From assembly GCF_033898505.1 (NCBI RefSeq), contig NZ_JAXAFK010000001.1:1364001-1428000 (forward strand): a stretch of DNA of 64,000 nucleotides. The letters run 5' to 3'. Below, in pieces: positions 21,850 through 31,570 of the stretch (positions are counted from its first letter, which is position 1; each line of letters opens with the position of its first letter). A program made the translations under genes and the position numbers. Below the pieces are notes generated by a model. It did not search any database, was not told the origin of the DNA, and was given only the letters and a program-made list of their open reading frames with translations. The DNA is from Pectobacterium carotovorum. GTDB lineage: Bacteria > Pseudomonadota > Gammaproteobacteria > Enterobacterales > Enterobacteriaceae.

Positions 21850-22674
21850 TTACCGCCAGAAGTCATCAAAAACGGTAATCGGCGGACGGCGCTTGTGTTC
21901 GGTTTTGCGATACCAGTTTTCGATAATGGCCGCATCGTTCGCATCGATCTGTTTGCCTTCCAGATAGTCGTCGATCTTTTCATAGGTGACGCCCAGCGCG
22001 ACTTCATCGGGGAGAGACGGACGGTCTTCTTCCAGATCGGCGGTGGGCGCTTTGGTATAAAGATGAGAAGGGCAGCCCAGTTCACGTAGCAGCGCTTTGC
22101 CCTGACGCTTGTTCAGTCGGAAAATCGGATTGATATCGGTACCGCCATCACCGTATTTGGTGAAGAAGCCCGTTACCGCCTCTGCCGCATGATCGGTGCC
22201 GACGACCAACCCAGCGTTCATTCCCGCAATACTGTACTGCGCTTTCATGCGCTCTCTGGCTTTCTCGTTGCCTTTTACAAAATCGGACAGCTCTACGCCA
22301 ATGGCACGCAAGGTAGCTTCACTGGCCTCAATGGCGGGTTTGATGTTGACGGTTAATACGCGGTCCGGTTGGATAAAGGCGATGGCGTCCTGACAGTCGG
22401 CTTCATCCGCCTGTACGCCGTAAGGCAGTCGAACGGCGATGAACTGATAGCGTACGTTTCCCGTCTCATTGCGTAATTCCGTGATAGCCGTCTGACACAG
22501 TTTGCCGGTCAGCGTGGAATCCTGACCGCCGCTAATACCCAAAACGAGCGACGTAACGAACGGGTGCGCATTCAGATAATTCTTTAAAAAATCAACGCTA
22601 ACACGGATTTCCTGTGCTGGATCGATGCTGCTTTTCACTCCCAACGCAGTGATAATGTCGTTTTGTAATGACAT
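21850..22674 (-). CDS. nadE: NH3-dependent NAD+ synthetase
   Basis: A 274-residue enzyme that amidates nicotinic acid adenine dinucleotide in the last step of NAD synthesis. The PP-loop ATP motif GISGGQDS is at 46-53; downstream conserved segments are [20 protein letters not shown] and [15 protein letters not shown]. The single-domain form (no glutaminase domain) matches E. coli NadE. It is divergent from osmE, the same neighbour pair as in E. coli. Confidence 0.97.
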   Translation of the reverse strand: MSLQNDIITALGVKSSIDPAQEIRVSVDFLKNYLNAHPFVTSLVLGISGGQDSTLTGKLCQTAITELRNETGNVRYQFIAVRLPYGVQADEADCQDAIAFIQPDRVLTVNIKPAIEASEATLRAIGVELSDFVKGNEKARERMKAQYSIAGMNAGLVVGTDHAAEAVTGFFTKYGDGGTDINPIFRLNKRQGKALLRELGCPSHLYTKAPTADLEEDRPSLPDEVALGVTYEKIDDYLEGKQIDANDAAIIENWYRKTEHKRRPPITVFDDFWR

Positions 22675-22900
22675 GCCATCCCCCTCCTGAACTTATTGAT
22701 ACTGCAAAAGAATTATTACGATTGCCTGAGTGTAAAACGAATTGGCGTGAAGAAAAAGAACAAGCTGTCAGGTAGTCATTTTCCCTATAGATAACCCGTT
22801 TTTGACTATCGGCCAAGATGTTACATACCCGCGTTATGATTTGAAAAAGTGGTCGCCGCCGACTAGCCTTAGGGTGACCCATTAATAATGAGGTGATGAC

Positions 22901-23230
22901 ATGAAGAATAACAGATTACTGGTATGTATTGCGGCAGCGGGTGCTGTCATGCTGGCGGGATGTTCGGCTTATAACAAGGCAGAAAGCTATGTTAATGAGC
23001 CCGTGGTGAAAGATGTGAAGGTGGGAATGACGAAGCAGCAGGTTCATCAACTCGCAGGCAGCGGAATGGAAAGGCGTCTGGTGAATGCCAAGGGAACCTG
23101 TAGTGATTATCTGCTGAAAAACCGCGATGGCACCGCGCAGAACTATTTCGTGAGCTACAACGACACTGGACATGTTCTCAATAAAGGCTTCCAGAGCTGC
23201 CAGGCTTACGACACTAATCCACAGCGCTAA
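22901..23230 (+). CDS. osmE: Osmotically inducible lipoprotein OsmE
   Basis: A 109-residue SmpA/OmlA-fold lipoprotein. The signal peptide ends in a lipobox, LAGC, with Cys21; the mature part has the conserved VVKDVKVGMTKQQV and the KGTCSDYLL segment. It closely resembles E. coli OsmE, which is induced by osmotic stress and sigma S. It is divergent from nadE, with a 226-bp spacer likely to hold both promoters. Confidence 0.92.
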   Translation: MKNNRLLVCIAAAGAVMLAGCSAYNKAESYVNEPVVKDVKVGMTKQQVHQLAGSGMERRLVNAKGTCSDYLLKNRDGTAQNYFVSYNDTGHVLNKGFQSCQAYDTNPQR

Positions 23231-23292
23231 GTCACCTGACTGTACGATATCGTCATAAAAAAACGTAGGATGACGGACAAGGATGTCCGCCA

Positions 23293-23330
23293 TAAAAAAA
23301 CGCCGACAGCATCAGCCGTCGGCGTTTTCT
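23293..23330. terminator. Bidirectional terminator between osmE and tcyP
   Basis: CGCCGAC (23301-23307) pairs with GTCGGCG (23318-23324), flanked by a run of A before and TTTTCTTTT after. It can serve both convergent genes. Confidence 0.85.
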
Positions 23331-23349
23331 TTTGCATGGCAAACGTGGC

Positions 23350-24744
23350 TTAGCGATGCGTCAGCTCAGCGTCATCCTGCGCGTTGAAAACCGTTTTATC
23401 TGTTTGCTTCATCAACTGGCTGGTGACGGTACCGGCCGTCATCGAACCGCTGACGTTAAGCGCCGTACGGCCCATATCGATAAGCGGTTCAATGGAGATC
23501 AGCAGCGCAACGAGGGTCACCGGCAGCCCCATTGCAGGCAGGACGATTAACGCAGCAAAGGTTGCGCCGCCGCCCACACCGGCTACGCCGGCAGAACTGA
23601 TTGTGACGATACCAACCAGCGTCGCGATCCAGACGGGATCCAACGGGTTAATGCCGACCGTCGGCGCAACCATGACGGCCAGCATCGCCGGGTAAAGCCC
23701 TGCACAGCCGTTCTGACCGATTGTCGTACCGAAAGAGGCGGCAAAGCTGGCGATAGATTGCGGTACGCCAATACGGCGCGTTTGTGCCTCAATACTGAGT
23801 GGGATCGTCGCTGCGCTGGAACGGCTGGTAAACGCGAACGTCAGCACCGGCCAGACTTTACGGTAAAAACGTGCTGGATTGATACCAGTGAAAGACAGAA
23901 TCAGTGCATGGACACCGAACATAATCGCCAGCCCCAGATAGGACGCGACAACAAAGCTGCCCAGCTTGAGGATGTCTTGCAGGTTAGAACTGGCAACCAT
24001 TTTGGTCATTAACGCCATGACGCCGTAAGGGGTCAATTTCATCACCAGACGAACGAGCTTCATCACCCAGGATTGCAGTGTGTCAATGGCGGTTAAAACA
24101 CGTTCGCCTTTCACTGCGTCATCTTTCAGTAGTTGCAGAGCCGCAACGCCAAGGAACGCTGCGAAGACGACGATGCTGATGATGGAAGTCGGGTTCGCGC
24201 CAGTCAGCTCAGCAAACGGGTTTTTAGGAATGAATGACAGGATAAGCTGAGGAACGTTAAGGTCAGCAACTTTGCCAGCATAGTTGTTTTCAATCGCCGT
24301 TAATCGCGCGGTTTCCTGCGCGCCTTGTACCAGTCCGGTCGCCGTCAGGCCAAACAGGTTAGTCACAAAGACGCCAACCAGCGCAGAAATTAACGTGGTG
24401 ATCAACAGGGTGGAAAGGGTCAATAGGCTGATTTTCCCTAATGACGACGCATTATGCAGCTTGGCAACGGAATTCAGAATGGAGATAAAGACCAGCGGCA
24501 TGACGATCATCTGTAACAACTGCACATAGCCATTACCGACAATATTAAACCATGAGATGGACTGTTTGATGACCGGGTTGTCGCCGCCATAAATCAGATG
24601 CAGCGCCAGGCCAAATAGCACCCCGACAACCAAGCCCAGCAACACTTTCTTTGCCAGACTCCAGGAGGCGTTACGGCTGGCATAACCGAGTCCGAGTAGT
24701 AATACGACAAATAGCAGAATATTTATGAGTAGCGGAAAATTCAT
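23350..24744 (-). CDS. tcyP: L-cystine symporter TcyP (YdjN)
   Basis: A 464-residue DAACS-family transporter with about eight to ten membrane segments, close to E. coli TcyP/YdjN along its whole length ([35 protein letters not shown]; final DDAELTHR). It imports cystine and some sulfur compounds. The start at 24744 (MNFPLLINI) matches the family; an upstream frame from 24777 lacks support. Confidence 0.94.
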   Translation of the reverse strand: MNFPLLINILLFVVLLLGLGYASRNASWSLAKKVLLGLVVGVLFGLALHLIYGGDNPVIKQSISWFNIVGNGYVQLLQMIVMPLVFISILNSVAKLHNASSLGKISLLTLSTLLITTLISALVGVFVTNLFGLTATGLVQGAQETARLTAIENNYAGKVADLNVPQLILSFIPKNPFAELTGANPTSIISIVVFAAFLGVAALQLLKDDAVKGERVLTAIDTLQSWVMKLVRLVMKLTPYGVMALMTKMVASSNLQDILKLGSFVVASYLGLAIMFGVHALILSFTGINPARFYRKVWPVLTFAFTSRSSAATIPLSIEAQTRRIGVPQSIASFAASFGTTIGQNGCAGLYPAMLAVMVAPTVGINPLDPVWIATLVGIVTISSAGVAGVGGGATFAALIVLPAMGLPVTLVALLISIEPLIDMGRTALNVSGSMTAGTVTSQLMKQTDKTVFNAQDDAELTHR

Positions 24745-24897
24745 CCGGCTTTTCTCCCTATCAGTGAATCGCACCACATTGCCCGCAACCCAGCGCAGCA
24801 GCGTAAGTAGGTGGAGGCAGTGTGATTTTTTGCGATAAAAAATAACAAACGCGCACAGGATAGCAGGTCTTTTGCCATCATGTTACAGAGATATGTC

Positions 24898-25234
24898 TAT
24901 ACCCGTCATACTTCAAGCCGCATGTGCGTTGGCTACGCTCAAATACTCGGCCCGTCGTGGGCCTCGCCCTGAAGGGCCGCTGCAAGCAGCGTTCAAATCT
25001 GCTCCTGGCAGATTTGTCACCCGAATCACTTACCTGAGTAAGCTCATCGGGATTAAATGAGAGACATCCTGTCTCTCACCGGAGGCCAGCCTTTGGCTGG
25101 TCAAATTCGTTCCCAACGAATTTGTCCTTCTCTTGCCGCGTTATTCGGCCTTATGGCCTCACCCCTTCGGGGTCAGCGCAAGCGCTGTTCAAAACGCTAG
25201 CGTTTTGTCCTGCAACTCGAATTATTTAGGGTAT
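24898..25234. repeat. 337-bp modular palindromic intergenic element
   Basis: The ends are inverted: TATACCCGTCATACTTCAAG at the left and CGAATTATTTAGGGTATT at the right. The interior is a chain of small palindromes, among them GAGAGACATCCTGTCTCTC, GGCCAGCC-TTT-GGCTGG, AAATTCGTTCCCAACGAATTT in two arms, GGCC-TTAT-GGCC and AAAACGCTAGCGTTTT. It shares its core with the 127-bp element at 10820 but carries extra modules. No credible coding frame; the 62-residue frame inside it is spurious. Together with the leader of tcyP it fills the 24745-25251 gap. Confidence 0.82.
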
Positions 25235-25251
25235 TACGCTAGGTAACGCGG

Positions 25252-25827
25252 TTATTTCACGTATTGGAAGAGGTAGGTTTGCGCGGATTGCAAAAAGCGA
25301 AATGACTGCTCGTAAGTGCAGCAATTCAAATTCTTCTGCGGCTGATACAGTGAAAAACCGATACAGGCAATGCACAGGAAGCGCTCTAGCTGATTGCCTT
25401 TTTGGCTGTTTAAGAGCGGTAAGCGGAAACGCCAGCGACAGGGCCAAAGCAGGGGAACGCCGGAGTGGGTCAGCATATCAGCAAGGATGTGGCTCAGATA
25501 ACCGACGATCATGGCATGGTAGGCATCCGTCGGGATCGGCCAATCTGGCGGTAGGCGCGTCTGGATAAAGAAAATACCGGCGGCGATGGCAAGGAGGCTG
25601 TGGGTAAATCCACGATGACCAAAGAGGCGGGCAATAGGCGCAGAAAGCCACTTCAGACGCTGCCCGAGGACGGATTTGGGGTGATCGATATCGGGCAGTA
25701 GCGCGGTAAGGAGTGCACCGGGGATAATGTGCCACCAATCTCCGGTAGCCAGCGCTGGCGATAGCTCAACTTTTTTAGCCAGAATCGCGCAGGCAACAGA
25801 AAACAGCAGGTGTCCTTCCGCAGTCAT
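25252..25827 (-). CDS. ydjM: YdjM-type membrane-bound metal-dependent hydrolase
   Basis: A 191-residue inner-membrane protein of the YdjM/LexA-binding family. It starts MTAEGHLLFSVACAI and has metal-ligand motifs LLPDIDHP (about 43-50) and GHRGFTHS (70-77), plus several hydrophobic segments. E. coli YdjM is DNA-damage inducible but its substrate is unknown. The start at 25827 is preferred to 25839 by alignment with the family. A LexA box lies 19 bp upstream. The C-terminus is richer in Q, N and C than expected and ends close to the repeat element. Confidence 0.88.
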   Translation of the reverse strand: MTAEGHLLFSVACAILAKKVELSPALATGDWWHIIPGALLTALLPDIDHPKSVLGQRLKWLSAPIARLFGHRGFTHSLLAIAAGIFFIQTRLPPDWPIPTDAYHAMIVGYLSHILADMLTHSGVPLLWPCRWRFRLPLLNSQKGNQLERFLCIACIGFSLYQPQKNLNCCTYEQSFRFLQSAQTYLFQYVK

Positions 25828-25845
25828 GAAACTTCTCAAATAAAA

Positions 25846-25861
25846 CTGTTATTTTATACAG
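25846..25861 (-). promoter_or_regulatory. LexA (SOS) box upstream of ydjM
   Basis: CTGT-TATTTTAT-ACAG fits the LexA consensus CTGT-N8-ACAG exactly, 19 bp before the start. ydjM is an SOS gene in E. coli. Confidence 0.85.
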
Positions 25862-25935
25862 TATAAGAGATTATTCCTGCCTGCGGAAGCGGTGACGGCG
25901 TAACGATTTATTTCGGCTATGGTATGTGCCGCCTT

Positions 25936-26898
25936 TTATGGCGCAGTTTTCGGTTGTTCGTTGTTTACCGGTAAAACACGTAGCCAGTTGTCCAGCAGTT
26001 GAGGCCAGGCAGCGGCGGGCAGTCCTTTGGTACCGCGCAGGCCGAAACCGTGCTTACCTTTCTCAAAAAGATGCATTTCAACCGGAATCTGTTTTGCCCG
26101 CAGTGCACTGAACATCACCAGACTGTTATCAACCGACACTGACGGATCGTCAACCGCATGCACCAGAAATGTAGGGGGCGTTTGTGCGGTAACCTGTTTC
26201 TCTGGAGAGTAACGTAGCACCTGCGCTTCCGTCGGCTGTTCGCCGATTAACTGTTTGCGCGAGCCTGCGTGCGCAATATCCGCCTGCATCGAAATCACGG
26301 GGTACATCAGCACCATAAAGTCAGGACGTGCACTTACGCTATCAATGGCATCGATCGCGGGGTAAACGGATTGCGCAAATCGGGTTCCGAGGCTGGCAGC
26401 AACATGACCACCGGCGGAGAATCCCATAATACCGATGCGCTGTGGATTAATGTGCCATTTCTCAGCATTGGCTCTCAGGGTTCTGATGGCTCGCTGTGCA
26501 TCGGCTAACGGGGCGTCGGCACCTTCTTTATGGCCTTCACCGGGCATACGGTAGGTCATCACGAAAAGCGTGTATCCCTGCTGATTAAAGAAAGGTGCCA
26601 GATCGCTGCCTTCCTTATCCAACACGACGCGCTGGTAAGAACCGCCGGGCGTAATGAGCAATGCCATGCCGTTGGGCTTTTCTGCTGGATAAACGGTAAT
26701 TTCGGGGCTGCGAATACCGGTTGCTGCCCGATCGGGAAGAGAGGGATCTTTACTCCGTTCGACCACTTGTGGCTGTGCCGTTGAAGAAGAGGCTCCTGGC
26801 GCTTCGCCGTGCGGCCAGACAGGAAAAACAGGTTGGGCGTAACTGAATCCATTTACAGACATCATAATGGCCCCGACAAGCAGAGAACGAACAATCAT
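25936..26898 (-). CDS. paeX: Periplasmic pectin acetylesterase PaeX
   Basis: A 320-residue alpha/beta hydrolase with a signal peptide (1-21). The serine nucleophile motif is GFSAGG (S161), with plausible Asp (D250/D251) and His (H283 in KHGFG). Dickeya PaeX has 322 residues, deacetylates oligogalacturonides in the periplasm and lies directly after kdgM, as here. The 346-bp spacer to kdgM (26899-27244) is long for an operon. It is A/T-rich, with no clear terminator or KdgR box, so paeX may have its own weak promoter as described in Dickeya. Confidence 0.9.
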   Translation of the reverse strand: MIVRSLLVGAIMMSVNGFSYAQPVFPVWPHGEAPGASSSTAQPQVVERSKDPSLPDRAATGIRSPEITVYPAEKPNGMALLITPGGSYQRVVLDKEGSDLAPFFNQQGYTLFVMTYRMPGEGHKEGADAPLADAQRAIRTLRANAEKWHINPQRIGIMGFSAGGHVAASLGTRFAQSVYPAIDAIDSVSARPDFMVLMYPVISMQADIAHAGSRKQLIGEQPTEAQVLRYSPEKQVTAQTPPTFLVHAVDDPSVSVDNSLVMFSALRAKQIPVEMHLFEKGKHGFGLRGTKGLPAAAWPQLLDNWLRVLPVNNEQPKTAP

Positions 26899-27244
26899 GA
26901 TAGATCACCTGACAAAGGGAAGGAGGGGGGAAATCGTTGGGCGGTGGTAAAAAATAGGGTAGCCATCACATCGGAGAAAAAATGACCACCCTGAACCGCA
27001 AATTTTAATAAAGAAATAACATTCATACACGAAGAGGGTAAATCAGACACAGCAATTCCAACAGCTAAAACGCATGTAGCTAAATCGCAGTTAACGACAC
27101 TACATGTAACAACGAAACGTAACTAACCTACGACGGACATCATAATAAAGAGATGTTAATGATAAAAATAAAACTGGGTGAATCAATTAACACTAACATC
27201 CCTTTTTCCAACTTATAACGCTTATTTAAATAATAAGACCGTTA

Positions 27245-27970
27245 TTAGAAGCTGTATTGTACACCAACACGGTAACGAGTTTGACGATGATCGTTAGTAC
27301 CGGAATCTGCAACGTTACCTACAGCCATATAAGGTTTCCAGTTTTTGTCTAACTTATAAGCCAATTTCACATCATGATCAATTTTCCATGTGTCGAAATC
27401 AGACTGATAAGCGCCCGCTTTATTCGCTTTTTTATAATCTAATTCGTAATCAACCTGGAAATCTTTCAGGAATTTATAGCTAACAACAGCGGTCAGGTTA
27501 TAACCGTTCTCTTGTGTTGGTGAAGAAGTGCCGATTTTATCGCTATTACGCTTATAATATGGGCGGTAACGCAGAGAAGTAGACAGATCGTCAGTAATAT
27601 TGACTTTTCCGCGCAGGTAAGGGCGGTAGTTGTTGGAGGTAGAGTTTGAATCTAAAGAGAAACCTGGTTCCAAAGAAAAGGTTTTATTGAAGTTGTAAAC
27701 ATAGCTGGCAACCACTTCAGTACCGTTGCTTACCGTCTCATGGTACGGTTTATTTGGCGTTACTTGATCTCTTGAAGCTGGTTCGCCATTCTTCCATTTT
27801 GCCTCTACAGATAAACCAAAACCATTAGCAAAACGGTGTGACATTGAAATACGATCTTTGTGATCGGCTTTCGGAGTATCCATCATTTCATGACGGTAAT
27901 CAATTGTTACAGCCATTGCATTCACACTAATTAATGACGTAACAGCCAGAGCTAGTAATTTAAATTTCAT
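27245..27970 (-). CDS. kdgM: Oligogalacturonate-specific porin KdgM
   Basis: A 241-residue outer-membrane protein: signal peptide 1-20 (ending NAMA), alternating beta-strand pattern with many Tyr/Lys/Arg, and a C-terminal Phe (VGVQYSF) typical of porins. KdgM forms a small monomeric barrel for oligogalacturonides. It is flanked by paeX and the tog transport genes as in Dickeya. The upstream region has KdgR-like and CRP-like sites. Paralogues such as KdgN/NanC share the fold; context decides here. Confidence 0.94.
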   Translation of the reverse strand: MKFKLLALAVTSLISVNAMAVTIDYRHEMMDTPKADHKDRISMSHRFANGFGLSVEAKWKNGEPASRDQVTPNKPYHETVSNGTEVVASYVYNFNKTFSLEPGFSLDSNSTSNNYRPYLRGKVNITDDLSTSLRYRPYYKRNSDKIGTSSPTQENGYNLTAVVSYKFLKDFQVDYELDYKKANKAGAYQSDFDTWKIDHDVKLAYKLDKNWKPYMAVGNVADSGTNDHRQTRYRVGVQYSF

Positions 27971-28066
27971 TGTTATATTCCCTATTGGTTAGGATATTGC
28001 TTAATAAAAAACGCGCATTATGCTTTTTGGGACAAGTTCTATTTTATTTATTATTAAACTGCGTTC

Positions 28067-28114
28067 TGTGATCGAGATCGTCTTGGGTAACAAAAAGTAA
28101 AATGGGGTTTCAAA
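28067..28114 (-). promoter_or_regulatory. kdgM control region: CRP-like and KdgR-like sites
   Basis: AGTAAAATGGGGTTTCAAA (28096-28114) matches about 14 of 19 positions of the KdgR consensus. TGTGA-TCGAGA-TCGTC (28067-28082) has one good CRP half-site; another TGTGA lies at about 28116. Both regulators are known to act at kdgM in Dickeya. Confidence 0.5.
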
Positions 28115-28161
28115 TTGTGAGGGAGATCGAATTGAATATCGAGGTTGTTTTAATTTAAATG

Positions 28162-28190
28162 AAAAATCCCTGCCGTCAGTACGGCAGGGA
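28162..28190 (-). terminator. Terminator of the tog operon
   Basis: On the minus strand TCCCTGCCGT, loop ACTG, ACGGCAGGGA, then TTTTT. It separates togB from the kdgM promoter. Confidence 0.88.
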
Positions 28191-28218
28191 TGAATTACAG
28201 GGTAAATCGGGTATTACA

Positions 28219-29508
28219 TTATTTCATTGCGCGTTTCAGAATACGCTCAGATTGACGCTGGAAGTATTTCGCGGCGTCTTCCACAGATTTCTGACCATAA
28301 TCGATAGACTGGATGGTATCACCAAACAGAGAAACGATTTGCGGATCGTCGAAATAAGGAGAAACGGCAACGTCATGTGGCAGAGACAGCGCCAGTTTCA
28401 ACCCGGCAACCGCTGGTGCATCGTCTTTGATGACGCCATCAGCAGTCAGCTGAGCAACAGCCGCTTTACTCAACGGAACACCACGTTCCAGACCCAGAGC
28501 CTGAGCACCTTCTTTGCTGTTCAGCAGGAAGTTGATCAACTGAGCAGACTCTTTAGGATACTTAGTCGATTTACCGATAGACAGCATCTGTGCAGGTTTG
28601 AAGAACAAGCCGGCATCTTTCGCACCTGGCAGCATTGGGTAGCTACCCAATTCCAGTTTTGCTGGTGGTTGCAGGTTGTCAGAGTACTTGGTAATGGTGG
28701 AGTTCCACATGTAAGTACCAGACCATTCGCCCGTAATCCATGGCTTCATTTCATACATGTTGCTCTTGCCGAAAGAGGCATAGTACTTCGCATCAGGCAT
28801 GACATGGCTATCGATCAGTTTTTTATACATGCCAAAGAATTCAGCCCATTGCGCATCGCTGTAGGCGAATTTCTGACCTTTTACATCAATCGCTGGAATG
28901 TTGTACTTCTGAACCATATAAGAGTTCAGCAGGGCCAGAGAATCCTGGTGTTCCAACACGATAGGGTAGTATTGGTCGCCCAGTTTTTCTTTGAACACTT
29001 TACCGGCGTTCAGCAGCTCGTCCCACGTTTTCGGATATTCCAGACCGGCTTTTTTCCAGCTTTCGGTGTTGAAATAGAACACGCGAGCAGTAACAGAAAT
29101 TGGAATACCGTTCAGTTTGCCGTTGACCGTGGTGTTTTGCAGTTCTTTGGATTCGAACTGAGTCAGATCCAGAGAATCTTTAACTTTGTTCAGATCGTAA
29201 AAACCATCACCGTTTTTAGAGAAAATCGGCAGCCAGTTCCAGTTGGTCTGCATCACGTCTGGCTCGGTATTACCGGCGATCTGTGTTGTCAGACGAGACA
29301 GGTGACCATCCCAGCCAGTGTATTCCGCTTTTACGGTGATGTTCGGGTGCTGCTTATGGAACTCTTCAATGGCCTTGAGCGTCTGTTGGTGACGGCTGTT
29401 GCCGCCCCACCATGACATTCTCAATTCCACATTATCAGCGGCTAAAGACGGCATTGCCACTAACGCCAGAGATGAAGCTATTAACGTGTGTAGGATCGCT
29501 TTTTTCAT
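28219..29508 (-). CDS. togB: Oligogalacturonide-binding protein TogB
   Basis: A 429-residue periplasmic binding protein of ABC sugar importer family 1, with a signal peptide (about 1-24, ending PSLA). The mature start VELRMSWWGGNSRHQQTLKA is characteristic. It captures oligogalacturonides that have entered through KdgM and delivers them to TogMN. It is the last gene of a pelW-togM-togN-togA-togB series, 15 bp after togA, and a terminator follows. Confidence 0.94.
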   Translation of the reverse strand: MKKAILHTLIASSLALVAMPSLAADNVELRMSWWGGNSRHQQTLKAIEEFHKQHPNITVKAEYTGWDGHLSRLTTQIAGNTEPDVMQTNWNWLPIFSKNGDGFYDLNKVKDSLDLTQFESKELQNTTVNGKLNGIPISVTARVFYFNTESWKKAGLEYPKTWDELLNAGKVFKEKLGDQYYPIVLEHQDSLALLNSYMVQKYNIPAIDVKGQKFAYSDAQWAEFFGMYKKLIDSHVMPDAKYYASFGKSNMYEMKPWITGEWSGTYMWNSTITKYSDNLQPPAKLELGSYPMLPGAKDAGLFFKPAQMLSIGKSTKYPKESAQLINFLLNSKEGAQALGLERGVPLSKAAVAQLTADGVIKDDAPAVAGLKLALSLPHDVAVSPYFDDPQIVSLFGDTIQSIDYGQKSVEDAAKYFQRQSERILKRAMK

Positions 29509-29523
29509 CGGTTACTACTCCTG

Positions 29524-30651
29524 TTAAAGAGAGATATTTTTTTCTGTTTTTGCATCAAAAATATGGCATTTTTCCATGTCGAACTGGAAATATACCGGAC
29601 GATGCAGTCCCTTCTCGATAATCAGCCGACCTTCGTCATAAGGAATGCGGCTGGTTAATTCAAAGCCATCGACTTTAATGTACATAAAGAATTCGTGGCC
29701 CATGTTTTCTACGCGAACCAGCTCGCCCTGTGAGTGGCTGCCTTCAAATGGCGTATCTGACACGGAAACATAGTCTGGGCGAACACCGAAGAATACGTCT
29801 TGTCCGATATAACTGCGCACTTTATCTTGTTTTTCAGCACTTAACACCAGCGCGTTATTACCCACAACAACGCCAACCTGACCGTCTTTCTCGACCAGTT
29901 TGCATGGCTTGATGTTCATTTCTGGTGAACCAATGAAGCCAGCAACGAACATGTTGACAGGGTAGTGGTACAGGTTATCCGGCGTATCGACCTGCATGAT
30001 GTGACCGAGTTTCATCACGCAGATACGGTCACCCATGGTCATTGCTTCAGTCTGGTCGTGGGTAACATATACGCTTGTCGCCGCTTTACCGCTTTTCTTC
30101 AACTGCTTATGCAGGTCGGAAATACGGATACGCATGGAAGCACGCAGTTTGGCATCCAGGTTTGACAACGGTTCGTCAAACAGGAACACATCTGGTTTTT
30201 TAACGATGGCGCGGCCTACGGCCACACGCTGTGCCTGACCACCAGACAGCTGGCGCGGCAGACGATCCATCAGTTCTTCCAGCTCCAGAATTTTGGCCGC
30301 TTCTGCTACCTGCGCTTCGATTTGCTCTTTAGGAATTTTGCTCAGTTTCAGACCAAACGCCAGGTTCTCTTTTACCGTCATGTGAGGGTAGAGGGCATAG
30401 TTCTGGAACACCATCGCAATCCCACGCTCTTTTGGCGCCAGATTGTTAACAACGCGCTCACCGATGCGAACTTCGCCGCCGCTAATGGTTTCCAAGCCTG
30501 CCAGCATGCGCAGCGTGGTGGATTTCGCACAGCCAGACGGGCCGACGATAACCATGAATTCGCCGTCTTTGATCGTCAGGTCGATGCCGTGAACGGCTTT
30601 GAAACCGTTGGAGTATACTTTTTCCAGTTTATTGAAAATAACTTCAGCCAT
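29524..30651 (-). CDS. togA: Oligogalacturonide ABC transporter ATPase TogA
   Basis: A 375-residue MalK/UgpC-type ATPase with nucleotide-binding domain (1-235) and a C-terminal regulatory OB-fold domain. Motifs: Walker A GPSGCAKST (37-45), Q-loop QNYALYPHMT, signature LSGGQAQRV (135-143), Walker B VFLFDEP (155-161) and H-loop VTHDQTEA. The Walker A carries Ala42 where almost all family members have Gly (GPSGCGKST); the codon is GCG. The rest of the site is intact, so it is probably active. It lies between togN and togB, with spacers of about 13-15 bp. Confidence 0.95.
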   Translation of the reverse strand: MAEVIFNKLEKVYSNGFKAVHGIDLTIKDGEFMVIVGPSGCAKSTTLRMLAGLETISGGEVRIGERVVNNLAPKERGIAMVFQNYALYPHMTVKENLAFGLKLSKIPKEQIEAQVAEAAKILELEELMDRLPRQLSGGQAQRVAVGRAIVKKPDVFLFDEPLSNLDAKLRASMRIRISDLHKQLKKSGKAATSVYVTHDQTEAMTMGDRICVMKLGHIMQVDTPDNLYHYPVNMFVAGFIGSPEMNIKPCKLVEKDGQVGVVVGNNALVLSAEKQDKVRSYIGQDVFFGVRPDYVSVSDTPFEGSHSQGELVRVENMGHEFFMYIKVDGFELTSRIPYDEGRLIIEKGLHRPVYFQFDMEKCHIFDAKTEKNISL

Positions 30652-30664
30652 GATAAATCCTCTA

Positions 30665-31570
30665 TTAACCTTTAATTCCGCTGCTGGTCACGCCTTGTAC
30701 GAAGTAGCGCTGTGCCAGGAAGAAAACAATAATGGATGGCAGAATGGAGATGCTGGACATGGCCAGAATTTCATTCCACGGAGCGCCTTCAGTAACGTCG
30801 ATAGACATTTTCAGCGCCAGCGCAATCGGATATTTATCCACGCTATAAACATAAATCAGCGGACCGATGAAGTCGTTCATTGACCACATGAACTGGAACA
30901 GCGCAACAGAGATGATGGCTGGTTTCAAAATCGGCACGACCACATACCACAGAACCTGGAAAGAGTTACAGCCATCGATCTGGGCTGCTTCTTCCATATC
31001 ACGTGGTACACCACGCAGGAACTGGATCAGCATGAACACAAAGAACCCTTGTGTTGCAAACGCGACCGGCAAGTACAGTGGCAGATAGCTGTTCAGCATG
31101 CCCATTTCACGGAACATGAGGTACTGCGGAATCAGCAACACGGTGCTTGGCAGCAGCATGGTGGCAATCAGCGTGGCAAACCAGAAATTCTTCCACGGAA
31201 TGTCAAAGCGAGCGAAGCCATAAGCCACAATTACCGAGGAGATAACGGTCAGAACCACTTTCGGAATCACATACTGGAAAGTGTTAATCATGTAGTGACC
31301 GAAATTGTATTCCGTACCGGTTTTCCAACCGTTAACGAAACCGTCCCAGGTGGCGTGAGCAGGCCACAGACCCAACGTAGTGAAGATCTCATGGTTCGGT
31401 TTAAACGATGCTGAGAACATCCACGCCAGTGGATAAAGCATCAGTAAACCAACAAACAGCAGTATCACGTAACGGATAGCGGCGCTGAGTTTTTCTTTAC
31501 GCAGCGTGCGGCGTACTTCTGCAGCAGCAACTTCTTGTGCTGTAGTCAGGTTTGAATGCATGTCAGCCAT
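30665..31570 (-). CDS. togN: Oligogalacturonide ABC transporter permease TogN
   Basis: A 301-residue MalG-type permease with six membrane segments and an EAA loop (MEEAAQIDGCNSFQVLWYVV) that contacts TogA. The start at 31570 (MADMHSNL) has GGAGGAAA upstream; the longer frame from 31678 is the togM coding region read in another frame. Its first 8 bp overlap the end of togM (ATGGCTGA), indicating translational coupling. Confidence 0.94.
   Translation of the reverse strand: MADMHSNLTTAQEVAAAEVRRTLRKEKLSAAIRYVILLFVGLLMLYPLAWMFSASFKPNHEIFTTLGLWPAHATWDGFVNGWKTGTEYNFGHYMINTFQYVIPKVVLTVISSVIVAYGFARFDIPWKNFWFATLIATMLLPSTVLLIPQYLMFREMGMLNSYLPLYLPVAFATQGFFVFMLIQFLRGVPRDMEEAAQIDGCNSFQVLWYVVVPILKPAIISVALFQFMWSMNDFIGPLIYVYSVDKYPIALALKMSIDVTEGAPWNEILAMSSISILPSIIVFFLAQRYFVQGVTSSGIKG

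Noticed and set aside
22598..22882. 94-residue minus-strand frame across the nadE start
   Set aside because: It overlaps the nadE N-terminus in another frame and occupies the divergent promoter region; the nadE start is secure by alignment.
24872..25060. 62-residue plus-strand frame upstream of tcyP
   Set aside because: It lies largely in the palindromic repeat element; its apparent protein is translated repeat sequence.
28159..29415. 418-residue open frame on the plus strand opposite togB
   Set aside because: It is the complement of the togB coding region, has no ribosome site or recognisable domain, and its composition is that of an antisense shadow.
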